A stretch of DNA of 64,000 bases, from the NCBI RefSeq assembly GCF_000001735.4, contig NC_003071.7:259001-323000 (forward strand), written 5' to 3'. The translations under genes and the position numbers were made by a program. This DNA is from Arabidopsis thaliana (Eukaryota > Streptophyta > Magnoliopsida > Brassicales > Brassicaceae). Positions 1 through 12,900 of this stretch are shown here, piece by piece. Within the stretch, counting starts at the first letter, position 1. Each line of letters begins with the position of its first letter. The notes beneath the pieces are model-generated. The model ran no database searches. It had not been told where the DNA came from and saw nothing but the letters and a program-made list of their open reading frames with translations.

Positions 1-116
1 TCAAAGAGATTCCCGTTACATTGCTTAACGCCGTCATTAACGGCCTCTTTCTATCAACTGTATTAAAAAGAAAAGAATATATTCATTTGTATCCTTCAGG
101 AAACTCAAACTGACAG

Positions 117-224
117 CACGTGATGGATCCACGTGTTAATGGGTCCCACAATATAGCTTTCAATAACTATACGCGGTTGGAACTTTTGTGGTCTCTACTA
201 AAATTCATGAGATTTGAACACGTG
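117..224. promoter_or_regulatory. G-box cluster (three CACGTG)
   Basis: Three perfect palindromic CACGTG hexamers occur at 117-122, 130-135 and 219-224; the last lies inside ACACGTGTC, an ABRE-like context. G-boxes bind bHLH (PIF-type) and bZIP factors. No gene start is visible within several kb on the right, so the controlled gene, if any, is probably left of the window. Function is inferred from motif content only. Confidence 0.4.
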
Positions 225-3200
225 TCCTATTATTATTAGATCTAAAACGGTAGGGACCGAGTCTGCTTCCTTCATCTTGACGGCCGTTTTTACGGATCCG
301 TTTTTTTTAATTTCATCTCTATCCATTTGTTACATGTTATATTGTCATGTTACGTCACTTTCTTTAACTATTTATCATTAAATTCACTTTTTTTTTTTTT
401 TTTTTTTTGGGTTCATATTAATTTTGTTATTTCTTCCATGCAAAACCATGGTTTTGTTTCTGTACATAATATTTTTAAAAATGTTATATTTTAAGTCTTC
501 TCCATTTTTTATAAACATATTTTTCAGTGATAACTCAAATATCCATAACTTTTCCACAATTTCTAGCAAACATCACTCCCCTATAAAAAGTCAATTACTA
601 GTTACTCGTAGTCGTACACCTCGTAATATATAGTTTTCAAGGTGTCAAAATCGAATTTATATTTTTGTTTTTTTTTAAATTACGATATAGGTTTTCTTTG
701 GCAAAAGTCGCACTTTCAGAATTGAAGGTTATGAACTAAAAACATTTTAGCAAAAATGCTATACACAAACAGCCATTAATGACGATCTAGATAGTCATGT
801 TATTCTTATGGAGCTGTATGGTATAGATTATAGAATAATAGAACTATAGATGGATGAGGTTATAATGATCAAAGATTCAAAGTGTGTTGTGGAGCTAGAT
901 CGTTCTGGTGCGTGAGTTTTGAACATATACGACATTGATTTGGTCTGAGCATATTTGAATCGTTTGGGTTATATACGTCAAACAATTGTATACTAGCTTA
1001 GATTTTTTTATAAGAGTTATACGTGCATGAATCGCAAATCTGTGTTTATGATATCGATTGCACAATGTTTGTTATATGTGATCTAATTATTGTATATGTG
1101 CATGAGAATTCATCGACCTGCAAATCTGAACGAATCACCATTAGTTCATAATACACGTATTATCGTGTTTTTTCTTTGCCAACTACGTATTATTTATGAT
1201 TTTTCGTTCGCGGATACATTGTATTGTTTGTGATTTACTTAATCACCTTAGATTTGATACACCACATAAGATTTGGGTAAATAATAATGAAAACAATGAT
1301 ACCGAGCAAGCATAAATATTGACCAGGTGTCTTTTCGATTTATAAAACCATTTACATTATACTTTCTAATATTAATTAAGAGTAATCAAAATGTACGTAT
1401 AACAACAGACACATATGTGTTGGTTACGCTAAATAACAACTATGTTTAATACACAAACACTATATTCTTTAAACATTAATCATATGATATTATTAGTAGT
1501 ACTAGTAATACCCGACAGAATAATTGATGTATAAATGCAATTTTCCTCGTTCACTGATATAGATTTTACCAAATACAGACGGTTAAGACTTGAGAAGTTG
1601 ATTACTATCACTTTTGGTGTTGATCATTACTGTTGTGACGAGTTTTTACTGTAATAGATAATCATTTATTTTTGTTGCATTCGTTTATTTCATGTGCTAA
1701 AGGTGCCATAGCACAGGGTCTATTCCCTTTTTTTGTATTTTTCTAAAGAAAATAGGGTCCAAAAAATTTTAGTTCCAAAAACATAGAAGAAAATGACCAA
1801 TTTTCCTTTTTCAGCTCAGGGTCCTAAATTTTAATGAGCCGGCCCTGGTTCCATGTAACGAAGAGCAACTCCTAAACATCTTTGCCAAGCTTCGTATACG
1901 TACTCTTTTTGAAAATTTTATTGTATAAACAGTAATTAGATTAAGAATTATCAATTTATGATTATTTCAGCTAAACGATTTTTTTTTTTTTTTAATGGAT
2001 TGCAATCAAGTTCTCTCATTGATTTCTCCTTCTGGTGGAAGACATGAAATGAATATGGTATCAAATCATCTGTCTTTTTTTTTGTAACGACCAAATCATC
2101 TGTCATAAAAATAAATAGCATACCAAAAAAAAACTATAATAATTGAGAAACAAATACATATATATATATATATATAAATGGATTTTAAAAGTAAAAAAAA
2201 AAAACACATATAACATACCAAAAAGCTATAATAATTGAGAAACACACACAAATATAAAAATGAATTAGATAAAAAAAACTAATTTATACAAATAAAAATT
2301 ATGAAATGCCATCAATTGATATGAGGTGGCAGAGAGACCACTCATAGTTGGTAGGGGGCACCTAAATTGCATGAATTCCAGAATTAGAATTATTCCCTTT
2401 ACTTTTTTCTCACCTAAATTTGCATTCTATTTTATTTTGTAAAGAACTTTGCATTATTTAACACATTTATGTGTATATTTAAAAAGAGAGAGAAAAAAGG
2501 TTGACAATGGTGTGATTTGAAGGCATTTACGAAAGAAAAAAAGCATATAGCAAAAGCCTTTCAGTCATTTCATTAATGCAGAAAATTCATGATTATCGGA
2601 AGCATTATTTTACCAACTAATTTAAAACACTGACGATTGAATATGGACCCAAATAATGTATATAAATGTATCAGTTCTTATGATATTGTAATATTTATTC
2701 TTGTCGAAAAACATTCCATTTAATTACACTGCAGATTTTTTTCAATAAAACTTGTTAAGGAAATAAGAAAGTAGTTACATTATATTATTATCGTATGAAA
2801 TCAAATTTATGTGGACAGACGAATAATTAGTACTACCTTAATACTATAATAAGAAGTGGAGGCGCGTGTTTTGTACGAAGCAATGAAAGTCGCGTCAAAG
2901 AAAGACAGCTTGAGACAGCCTGGAATTTTGCATACGTGTCGTCCAAACATGGAAGTGATCACCTTTCTCTCTTTTACCACCGCCGCTCCGGAGTTTGAAC
3001 TGCACGCTCGGTCTCTATGCCACGTGGCAATTTCTGTAAATTGTAAGTAAACCGTAAAGTGATAATAATTAGTAAAATGCAGAAAACATGATGAAAAATT
3101 ATCAGAAATGACACTATTCAATAATTCATTAGAAAAGTATCTTAGACTTAAATACAATTTGAGATAGCATCGCTGAAATTTTTAATCAAAGGACAAGATT

Positions 3201-3390
3201 ATCTAAATTAAATTGGTTCACAACAACAAAAACTCATAATCATATAAGGAAATAACTAAGCTTAAACACAAGTAAATTTTTAGGCGTATTTTTTATTGTA
3301 AAGATAAAAAGTTAATGAATAATTTTATTGGCATATTCTTGTGGTTTGTGATCATTTATTCATTTACATTCTTGTAAATGGTGTTTAATA

Positions 3391-3661
3391 TTCTCTTTTT
3401 TCATTATATTTATAGTTTAAGATTTTCTCACACATATTAAGAAAACACAAAAAAAAACTTATTTAATTTTTCTTTTGTTTATAAATATATTATTAACTAT
3501 ATCTAATTCAATCAATAAAAAAATATGCTGTAAAATATAATTGACCAAAAATTATTAAATATATTTAATTTTTGCATAGATAAATAGAAACAAAACTTAT
3601 TTTGTGAAAAGTATTTGCTTAAACTACATACAATATAATCAAAAATAGAGGACAAAGGGAG
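3391..3661 (-). mobile_element. Stowaway-like MITE, copy 1
   Basis: An AT-rich 271-bp element flanked by TA. Its right terminus reads GGACAAAGGGAGTA, the complement of a Stowaway-type end (TACTCCCTTTGTCC). The reverse complement aligns along its length with the element at 29811-30063; shared words include CTATGCAAA, AATTATAT and AATATGTGTG. It is non-coding. The left terminus has decayed, so assignment rests mainly on the second copy and the right end. Confidence 0.55.
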
Positions 3662-6180
3662 TATGAAACTGCTTGATTTTTGTTTAGAGGAAAACTAATA
3701 AAAATGTATTTTTTCGAAAAGTAAAATCTTATGCAAAAAATGAAAAAATGAACATTATATTTTGTGTAATTTTACCATTAATATATTTTTTTGTATAAAG
3801 CTACTGTTATCCATATTTTTCAATTCAAGGAATCTATGCAGAAGTCGGAACACACTATCACTACGCCCATGTGAACTTCACATTCACATCTCGAAATTCG
3901 TTTCCCGAAGTCCTACATGCATGTGTGTGTTAAAAAATCTACAATATACAAAATAAAAGAATTGTATAATGTACGGATTACATGAATACACGTGCATGGT
4001 AAAAAAAGAAACATGGTGAAGAGAAGAATCGGTTGGCCAGAGAGGGGACACAAGGCTTTAAGATAATAAGATTTGAGATCTACGACGTCAAAACGAGTGA
4101 AAACAAAACTGTTTTATATATTTATCTTATCATCTTCGATTTGCTTTATGAAAACGACGATACGCAAAAGCAATAATAAGAGGAAGAGAAGTGAGGACTG
4201 AGGAGGAGGACCAACAAATCATGCTTTCGTTGGCTTCAGGTGCAAGAAGCATGAAGTCCACATGAATAAAAGATGGCTCGTACGTCTTATAGACTTATCC
4301 ATATTGTTTGGTGTATTTAATAATTCCGTATTTCCGTGTGTGTTTTTCTACTTAGCCAATCAACATAGGTGACTTTTATCAACAGAACTCATTTTATTAC
4401 ATCATAATAGTATTATTACACACAGCAAAAAGTAATAAAAGCTGGTCTGAATGGAATTAAAAGACATTTATTTGCCGACATGTAGAAGATTGCGGCCCAA
4501 GAAGGCGACATGCGCAAATCTATTTGATAAGACTCTGACTCGGAATCTTTAGTCACAAGATTTTTGCTTGGTCTATCTTTCCTCTATTATTTCTTCTGAT
4601 ATGGTTGGTTTATCACTTCACTAGTAGCATGTCTGAATTATGTACGGAGATATTTTGAAACTGATCGATGAGATTCAGAATCCAAATCATCTCATGCATA
4701 TTCGTTACTACGATCACTGACTACTTAGAATTCTCATTAACCGAATCTATTACACAACCCAAGAATGTATATACTGAAAAACCTAACCCACATATTGAAT
4801 ACTGATCGATATAATATACATATTTTTATCATCAAAAGGAGATTCACAAGATTGAATACTGGCAACGCTGATCACTACTTAACAAGCTAAACATTGTTTA
4901 GTAATTGATTAAAAAAAAGAACATGGTTTAGTAATCATTTGAATTTGTTCATGACCAATTTCTTATTCACTTGTACGTCTTTCAGCAGCTATTAATTATC
5001 TATAGCTTGTTGTCAATCTCCATCAACAATTTTTCAAGTTTCTTACGTTTGTATATATAGATGGATCTCGATTATCTACCATGTCTTATTCAAACAATCT
5101 GCATCAAAAGCCCCGTATCTTTTAACTTTTCATATGCTACATATAATTTGATTCAAAAGTATTCAATGCTTTTGCGTTAAATTAGCTGTTCTAATTCATA
5201 TAACGCATACTATATATTAACAAAAACTCTCCTACTATCTTTCAATTGCTTTCACAAAACATTTTTTCTACTTTTCCACAAATTATAAATTCACGAATAC
5301 TATGGTCTATGGCTGCTCGCGCTCTATGTAACTTTTGGAGCTAGAGCTTAAATGGTATGGTGTAAAAATGCAATGGTCTAAAGGCCATGTTTTATATAAA
5401 AAAATAATTTAATGTTTGGCGTCAAAGGGATGAAACCATTATATATATACGCTACTAATTAGTAAATTCATTATGCACGAAAGAAAGTCAAACATGATTG
5501 ATAAGTAGCTTCTTGTTTTGGTAACGTATTTTTTTTGGATTTACCAAATATAGACCACCATATTCATGATTCCAAGTCATCAAAAAATGACTACAAAATC
5601 ATGATTCCAAGTCTTTTATTTGGGAATATCTAATCATATACGTAATCGTAATGTACTAATGTGGATTGGAAATGTTAGTGCAAAAAAGTCTTGTGACACC
5701 TGATGTAACAAGTACCAACCGACGTCGTTTAATTTATCCATCAGAAACATCACAGGTAAGAAGCAACCCAAAAACATCGTCGTATTTGCCATCAAATGAG
5801 TAAAGGCAATTATGTGGGTCTTTAAGATTCAACCAACTACACAGCAATGGAACGGACGGGTTCGCACCCAAAGCCCACCCAAAGCCCAAAGGGTCTCGAG
5901 AGAGCTTCAAGGAAACACTTTGCAACGATTACCTAATTTCCAAAGATTACCTGATACCTTTGGTATGATCTTTTAGTCTCTACTGATGACCTAATTATCG
6001 AGTAGACATATTATATAATTGGTTTTGCAAGAGAATGGCCTAGTTTCGCAGACTTTTACATTCTCGGTAACAATCTTATCAACCGATACATATATGTTTG
6101 CATTATGTTTTTAAACATTATCGAGTAGACATATTATATATCGCTTATTTCACAACTATTTGTTACTCTACAACTATCAA

Positions 6181-6762
6181 TCATTTCCTGAAAGAGTAGA
6201 ACACTGTGAAGATATAAACACTGAGAGCAGAAGAGACCAATACCACAAGCACCAGCACGGTATGAATCGCCAAAGCATTGCCGCAAGAGAGAAGCCCCAG
6301 ACGGAGTTGTATAACATCAACAATTGACAACAGAAGAAATACACAACCCAAGATAGATCCACCAGCTGCACCAACCACACCGAAACGAAGCACATCTCTG
6401 TTGATATTCGCTTTAAACACTTCGTCCGTTTCTTTGCTGTTCAAAAGGTTGATGGCTAGCTTCATCCCTTGAGCCACAAGGGAGGAGAAGAGAAAGAAGG
6501 CAAATGAGATGACTTCAAACACAACCAGGTCACGTTCCACGTCTCGTCCTGCACTGCACTCTGTTCTGTCCGTGAGGGTGAGGTCACTTGGCTGGTCGAA
6601 GGAGATTCCGACAAAGACTGCAACCGTGAAGAGAGAATTAGCACTTACAATCCCATCGAGAGCCGTAACATGAACACTCGTGGTTGAAGTAGTTGAATGG
6701 CTGGTGTTGCTATTGCTATTTTGGTTGCTGCTCGTCTCTATGTCGGAATCTGCCATTACCAA
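6181..6762 (-). CDS. Small four-helix transmembrane protein (At2g01580)
   Basis: A single-exon gene for a 193-residue protein. The first 30 residues are Ser/Thr/Asn-rich and probably cytosolic. Four hydrophobic segments follow, at roughly residues 38-58, 83-105, 125-150 and 163-188. No catalytic motif is visible. The layout resembles the small plant membrane proteins related to PGG-domain proteins, but I do not recognise a function. A second Met at codon 3 could be the true start. Position between the window's left gene desert and CRR3 fits At2g01580, which is annotated only as a transmembrane protein. Confidence 0.75.
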   Translation of the reverse strand: MVMADSDIETSSNQNSNSNTSHSTTSTTSVHVTALDGIVSANSLFTVAVFVGISFDQPSDLTLTDRTECSAGRDVERDLVVFEVISFAFFLFSSLVAQGMKLAINLLNSKETDEVFKANINRDVLRFGVVGAAGGSILGCVFLLLSIVDVIQLRLGLLSCGNALAIHTVLVLVVLVSSALSVYIFTVFYSFRK

Positions 6763-7674
6763 TGAATGGATCTCTCTTTCTTTCTTTTTTGGGATAGCTA
6801 AAAGCTTCTTTCTAATGGTGGATCATAATCTTCTGTTGTGTTCTTATGATTCCCTTTTGAATATGATTTGGTAATGTTGTTTAAGAGTGGGTGGTGTTTG
6901 GTTTAGAACGATTAGCCTTTTGGAAAACGATAGCTCTATGTTAATTGATAATTTAATCTTTTTCAAGTCTTGGAAGGTACACACACCTTTCTCCTTTTGT
7001 TATGAAAGAAAATGGTTTCTTCTAGTAACCAAAATTTTGAACTTTATTCACATGTAAAACAACACAATCTTGTAGCAAATTTACACGTTAAATTTAAAAC
7101 GGTGTTGCGTATTTGAAGAGACAATATCCTAAACGTTATCATATTAATATTATTTTTGTTATTTTTCCGTCAAACACCATTTTTATTAAGTTATCGAAAA
7201 GATACTATCCGTTAGAGAAAACTATTAAGGAACCGACGTGCTTACATGAGAGAAAATAACATTTTCAGTTTTAACTTTTTTGGCTAAAAGGTCTACTCGA
7301 GTGTTAAATTTTTGAGAAAAAAATCTAATACGAAAAAAAGAAAAATAAACAATAAAACACCGAAAAAGAGGCGAATTCCGCTGCAAAAGTTGGCTAATCT
7401 TTTTGGTTATCCAGAAGAGATATCAAATCGGAGCATAGTACTATTATTAACTTTGTTTTAACCTAAGCGATGTGGGATAAAAATCCTCTTAACAAAGACA
7501 AACAATCAATGACGTCATCAATCCAAAAATTGGCATGTCCTCAAGATTAAAAAGACAGTCTTAGCTGACGTGGCCTGTTCTCAAGTTTTAATTGGCTGGA
7601 GAATTCAAGAGGATGAAACATAGAAATCCTCTTTGACTAAAATATTTTAAACCACACAAGAGAAGGAGGAGGCA

Positions 7675-8379
7675 ATGGCGGTGTTATCCACCATCTACTC
7701 CATCACCAGAGCTTCAACGCCTACTATGGCGTCTCTAACTAATGACTCACCGTCTCCACTTCCTTCTTCTTCACCGTCGAAGCTTCCCTCTCCTACTTCT
7801 CCGTCAAAGAAACCGTTAAAACTAAGACAAGTGAGCAAACAAATGGGAAGTCAAAACCAGCAACGACGAGGCAACAAGCCTTCGATAGCACAGATTGAGA
7901 GAGCTTTTGGCTCTGGATCATATCGTGATTCCGAAGGGTAATTAAAGACACTAATTACATTTTCAAAATGTGTACTTATATACAGTATCGTATATGCGCG
8001 GTTTTGATATTTGTTTTTTTTTGTCTCGTGAAAGGGAAATGGATATGAATACGGTATTCGATGAGCTTCTATTAGGCCATGCTAATAAATTCGAAAGTAA
8101 GATCGAGAAGAAGCTACGGGAGATTGGCGAAATCTTTGTAGCTCGAACAGAGCCTAAGCTTCGTTCCTCGGGTTAGTTTAGTGATTATAATCTCATACTA
8201 ATCATATTCCATAGTTGCGTTGGCTTAGACACATCTACTTCATTGATATTGCAGGGAAACCAGTTTTGATGTTTACAATTCAATGGATTCTTCCAATATG
8301 GATTATGTCACTGCTCGTAGCTTGTGGAGTTATCAAACTCCCTTTTAGCATCCCTTTCCTTGATGACTTGATCATGTGA
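7675..8379 (+). CDS. CRR3: NDH complex protein CRR3 (chloroplast)
   Basis: Three exons (7675-7937, 8035-8171, 8255-8379) join in frame to 174 residues, the length I remember for CHLORORESPIRATORY REDUCTION 3. CRR3 is needed for accumulation of the chloroplast NAD(P)H dehydrogenase complex, which mediates cyclic electron flow around photosystem I. The N-terminal 45 residues are rich in Ser, Thr and Pro and lack acidic residues, as expected for a transit peptide. The middle is charged and probably helical (residues 88-135). A hydrophobic segment near residues 141-160 (WILPIWIMSLLVACGVI) can anchor the protein in the thylakoid. All introns are GT-AG. A truncated LINE has landed about 85 bp downstream of the stop. 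Confidence 0.9.
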
Positions 8380-8463
8380 TTCTTCTACACAGTTAATACA
8401 CATGTACTCTTACCATATTTCGTTAATAATACTTTTAGTGTATTAGTGTAATACCATACCTCA

Positions 8464-8807
8464 AACAAACTCATCACAGATAAGTCTCTAGGGAAAGAAT
8501 GCTTGTTATTGGTGAGATATACTTTTCAGCTCACGGTGCACTCGATATGGAAGGAACGGAATGGTCGTCGACATGGAGAAGTACCTATTCATATCTCCCA
8601 GTTAACTCGCGAACTCGACAAGCAAACCCGAAACAGAATCTTTTCTATTCGAGAGCTAGGTGATAGAAGATATGAAGATTCTATGGCAATCTGGTTTGGT
8701 TCAAAATAATCTAGACATCTTCTTAATTCTTGCTCAAACACAAGCTGCACTTGATGTAAAACAGTTTTTTTTTTCCGAATGATTTTACATAATATTCCAA
8801 AAAAAAA
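8464..8807 (+). mobile_element. 5'-truncated LINE (zf-RVT end of ORF2)
   Basis: An open frame at 8503-8709 encodes the typical C-terminal end of plant LINE reverse transcriptases: RYTFQLTVHSIWKERNGRRH with a basic helix after it. A short 3' UTR follows, ending in A9 at 8799-8807. Near-matching direct repeats, GTAATACCATACCT at 8448-8461 and GTAATATACCATACCTT at 8808 onward, flank it and look like the target-site duplication. The element is only about 345 bp, so it was truncated on insertion and codes for no active protein. Confidence 0.75.
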
Positions 8808-8904
8808 GTAATATACCATACCTTACCTATATAAAAATCAGTGGCCAATTTACGTAGTTAGTGTTAGGTGGCCAAACAATTCTGAATTCTCACTCTCAAC
8901 ATCT

Positions 8905-9050
8905 GTATTTTTTTTAATATCTAAAAGTTCAAATCTACATTTTCTAGAGGCGAGATCCACACATAAAGATTCCTCCCGACGGGCGTCGAACCTAATACTT
9001 CCACCTCTAAAATTTATCATTGGACCAACACAAAGTTGGTTCAAAATCTA
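8905..9050 (-). mobile_element. Candidate tRNA-derived SINE
   Basis: On the minus strand a tRNA-like A box (TTGGTCCAATGATAAA) is followed about 35 bp later by a B box (GGTTCGACGCC). The unit ends in an A-rich run, visible as T8 on the plus strand near 8909. This is the layout of a pol III-transcribed SINE. I could not define a clean target-site duplication, so the boundaries are approximate. Confidence 0.4.
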
Positions 9051-9486
9051 TATTATCCACAACATTTTAAAATTCTTTGCTTAGTAAAGTAGAGAAGAAA
9101 TAATCGTCATCTTTATTTAAAATTGATGACTGTAGTATAAGCAATTAAGCATCTCTTGACTACATTATTGAAATATACTCCCTAATATACACATGGCTTT
9201 GTGATTTTATTATAGAAAAAAGTGCTCTATAATAGATGATAATCCAGAGGAGCATATTCGATTCTAATTAGGTCCATTACTGTCAGATTTTCCAGAGATA
9301 TATATCATTACCGTTTATGCTTTTGCGTGACCTTTAATTATGAATCACATTGAGTAAAATAAAACATTATTATTATGAATCCGATTTCTCTTTGATCAAT
9401 TATTATTCAAATTCTACCTTGTCTAAATTATTATTATTTTCGTTAGTCAAATAAAAGTAATTTTATAAACGGACAGATATTAAAGC

Positions 9487-9640
9487 CATGAATGATAATA
9501 TAGATCGCATTCAAAACCGCACCGCAACAGTACTGTAACAATATCAAAAATTATATATATATATATGTATTTATGTATTTTTGTTAATATTTGAACTGTA
9601 CCGCATTTCTCCAATACCGCAAAACGCAGTAACCATTCGA
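9487..9640 (+). mobile_element. Short hAT-type MITE, copy 1
   Basis: A 154-bp non-coding element flanked by a perfect 8-bp duplication, ATTAAAGC, at 9479-9486 and 9641-9648. Its ends are loosely inverted (TGAATGATAA against TTACCATTCG). It contains GCACCGCAACAGTACTGTAAC and an internal ATATATGTATTTATG run. A second copy lies inverted near 16150-16310. Eight-bp duplications are typical of hAT elements. Confidence 0.6.
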
Positions 9641-9974
9641 ATTAAAGCATAAAGACAATTCAAATTTGGTATTTTCATATCATTTTTATTTTTGACTCGT
9701 TTTATATACAATTGTTTTTTGTCTGAACAAATTGACTTTTAAATGAAGAAAATTAGGAGAAATAAAATGAAACGGAACGAGTCATCATCATAAACCTCGC
9801 GTCCCTTTTTTTTTTTTGCTTCCTTCACTTTCTTCTTCTCTGTTTCTCGTGAATTTTCCCGTGAATTTTCGCGGAGCTTTTCTCGGGAAAATAATCTAAA
9901 GAAGATTCGAGATTAAGACACGTCATCTCCGGTTTCGTAGAGAGATCTGAAGAACGAGTCTCTTCTCTTCTCCG

Positions 9975-12900
9975 ATGGGAACGCTACAGTCATGGAGAAA
10001 AGCCTATGGAGCCCTAAAAGACTCCACCAAAGTCGGACTTGTCCGTGTCAACAGCGAATACGCCGTACGCTCTCTTTCCGATTTCTTTATCTATTTCTTT
10101 AATCTTCTGAAGAAAATCTTCCGATAGATTCGGTTTTTGATTTGTGGAATTTTCAATTGGAATTTTAGGATTTAGATGTTGCCATAGTCAAAGCTACCAA
10201 TCATGTTGAGTGTCCTCCCAAAGATCGCCATCTCAGAAGTGAGTGATTCAGTTAATTTTTCTGGGGGAATTCTTAGATCTGGTTTTATTCTGAATGAATT
10301 CGTTTCTTCTGTTGTTGTCTCAGAAATCTTCGCTGCAACATCAGTGACTCGTGCTCGAGCAGATGTTGCTTATTGTATTCACGCCCTTTCACGGCGTTTG
10401 CATAAAACCAGGAATTGGACGGTACTTATTGATTACTACTCTCTCTTGTGTTTCTTGATAACATGGTCCTTAGTATTGTCTCTTGGGTTGCTTCAACAGG
10501 TTGCTTTGAAAACACTAATTGTGATACATCGGCTTCTAAGGGAAGGAGATCCAACTTTCAGAGAGGAACTATTGAATTTTTCGCAGAGAGGGCGGATTTT
10601 GCAACTTTCTAATTTTAAGGATGATTCAAGTCCTATTGGTTAGTCTATTTAGTGTTTCTCCTTCATTTGTGGGTATATGTGTTAGAATCAAAAGAGTTTT
10701 CTATAGAGAGTGAATGTTAAATGTATGTTTTGTTTCTCTTACAGCTTGGGATTGTTCAGCTTGGGTACGTACTTATGCATTGTTTCTTGAGGAACGGCTT
10801 GAATGCTTCAGGGTTTTAAAATATGATACTGAGGCCGAACGTCTTCCGAAATCTAACCCAGGGCAGGATAAGGTATCATGTTGTTGGTTTGCTCTTTTTT
10901 CATTTGGTGTTCCTTCCTCTTTTTTTTTTCTTCTGATTGTTTCGGTTTTGTATATTGTGGATGACTAGGGGTATAGTAGAACCAGGGATTTAGATGGTGA
11001 AGAACTCTTGGAGCAGTTGCCAGCTTTGCAGCAGCTTCTCTATCGTCTCATCGGTTGCAGGGTACTTTTCTTATGTTATTTGTTTTTGATGGTGATTGTT
11101 TGTGGCTCCACTTGCTGATTAATGAACTGTCTTTTGCCCTTTTGTTTTTTTTCAGCCGGAAGGTGCCGCTAACCACAATCATGTTATACAATATGCACTT
11201 GCTCTGGTACGTTACAAATTATCTTTGGTCCTAGGATTAACATTTCCACAACTGGACACAGTCGGTGTCTTGATCTGCAAAAGCTTTCTGTTCCATCTGG
11301 AAAAGTGAAGCTTGAAAATTTCTAAAATCTAAACTTCTTTGTCATCGTATGATAGGTGTTGAAAGAGAGTTTTAAAGTCTATTGTGCTATTAATGATGGA
11401 ATCATCAATCTCATTGACAAGGTAGGTCTAGTTTTTATGTTTGGCATCATAGCTATCATATCTCTCTATCTGCTTTCCTTTTTCCCTGCTTAATTATTCA
11501 TATGTTGCAGTTCTTTGAAATGGCAAAACATGAAGCCATCACTTCCCTTGAAATATACAAGCGTGCGGGTCAGCAGGTGATATTTCGTTGGACTGTTTCA
11601 GTTGGTATATATTTTACTTGTCGCACATTTTGTGTGTAACAAGGGATAATGTGTTTTTTAGGCTCGTAGCCTTTCTGATTTCTATGAAGCCTGCAAAGGA
11701 TTGGAACTTGCAAGGAATTTTCAATTTCCTGTTCTAAGAGAGGTACTAACTGTGGACAACTTTGATAAATTAATTTGGCAACCGTTGCTTGTTTCTGTTA
11801 CTTGATGCATTTCTTTACATTTGTTTACTTCAGCCTCCACAATCTTTTCTGACAACAATGGAGGAGTATATTAAAGAAGCACCGCGTGTTGTCGATGTCC
11901 CAGCGGAACCACTGGTATGTATGCATATTTCTCATATTAGTGATCCAATATTTTTTGGCTTCTTTTTTTCTGTGTCTTATGTGCTAATGAAGTTTTCTAC
12001 ATTCAGCTTCTAACATATAGGCCGGATGATGGACTGACTACCGAAGATACTGAACCGTCGCATGAAGAACGTGAAATGTTACCTTCAGATGATGTCGTTG
12101 TTGTATCTGAAGAAACAGAACCTTCTCCCCCGCCTCCTCCTTCAGCCAACGCTCAGAACTTCATTGATACCGATGATCTATGGGTGAAAATTTTATATGA
12201 TCACTTTATGACTTTGATTTTAATTTTGATTCTTCATGCGTTTCTTATGTCTCAATTTCTCTTTGTTCAATTTTCCCCACAGGGTCTGAATACTGGTGCT
12301 CCTGATACATCAGTGATCGAAGACCAAAATGCACTTGCTTTAGCCATTGTTTCAACAGATGGTGAGCTTCTTGTTGGACCATTTACATGTCCACTAATAT
12401 TCTGCGAGTTTGGAGAATGTGTTACTTTATAATTTTTTCCCTTTGCTGACTCATTTCTGATCTCTGTGTTTCCAGCTGATCCTCCAACTCCTCATTTTGG
12501 TCAACCAAATAATTACGATCCTACAGGATGGGAGCTTGCCTTGGTGACAGCACCTAGCAGCGATATCTCTGCATCCACTGAGAGAAAACTGGTAAGCATT
12601 ATTCTCTTTGTTATACATAATGCTATATGCTTAAAAACAGTAGATCACAGAAATCAACGCCAGTTAGTAGTTGCCGGCTAATAATTTGGCTGGAAATGGA
12701 ACTTTTCCTGTTCAATCTTTAAATCTTTGAGACTAGGAACCTTGTTAATAGAAAATTGGTGTGTTCATAATGAAAGAGTCATCACAAGCATTGTTTTACC
12801 GAAATTTGTTACATTAAGACTAGGAACCTCGCTATTAATCTAGTTATGGAAGTTGGAAGTGTAACCGTGAGAATAGGAAGTTCATTGTTGTCTAGGTGTT

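Larger units (their letters stand above)
1..6180. other. Gene-poor AT-rich region
   Basis: I see no convincing gene in these 6.2 kb. It holds a cluster of G-box hexamers near the left edge, a GC-richer promoter-like block around 2850-3040 containing ACGTGTC and CCACGTGGC motifs, a T21 tract near 388-408, an AT microsatellite near 2157-2177, a Stowaway-like MITE at 3391-3661, and a short retroelement tail insertion at 2062-2104. A short coding-like patch at 5734-5925 is treated as a finding. Small ORFs here lack codon structure, splice context or recognisable motifs. Confidence 0.7.

Noticed and set aside
1690..1850. Sequence ending GAGCCGGCCCTG that resembles a hAT-type terminus
   Set aside because: Only one end is recognisable and no 8-bp duplication could be found, so an element cannot be delimited.
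2807..3157. 116-codon minus-strand ORF and overlapping 64-codon plus ORF
   Set aside because: Both arise from a GC-richer block full of ACGT-type motifs that looks like regulatory DNA; neither resembles a protein family.
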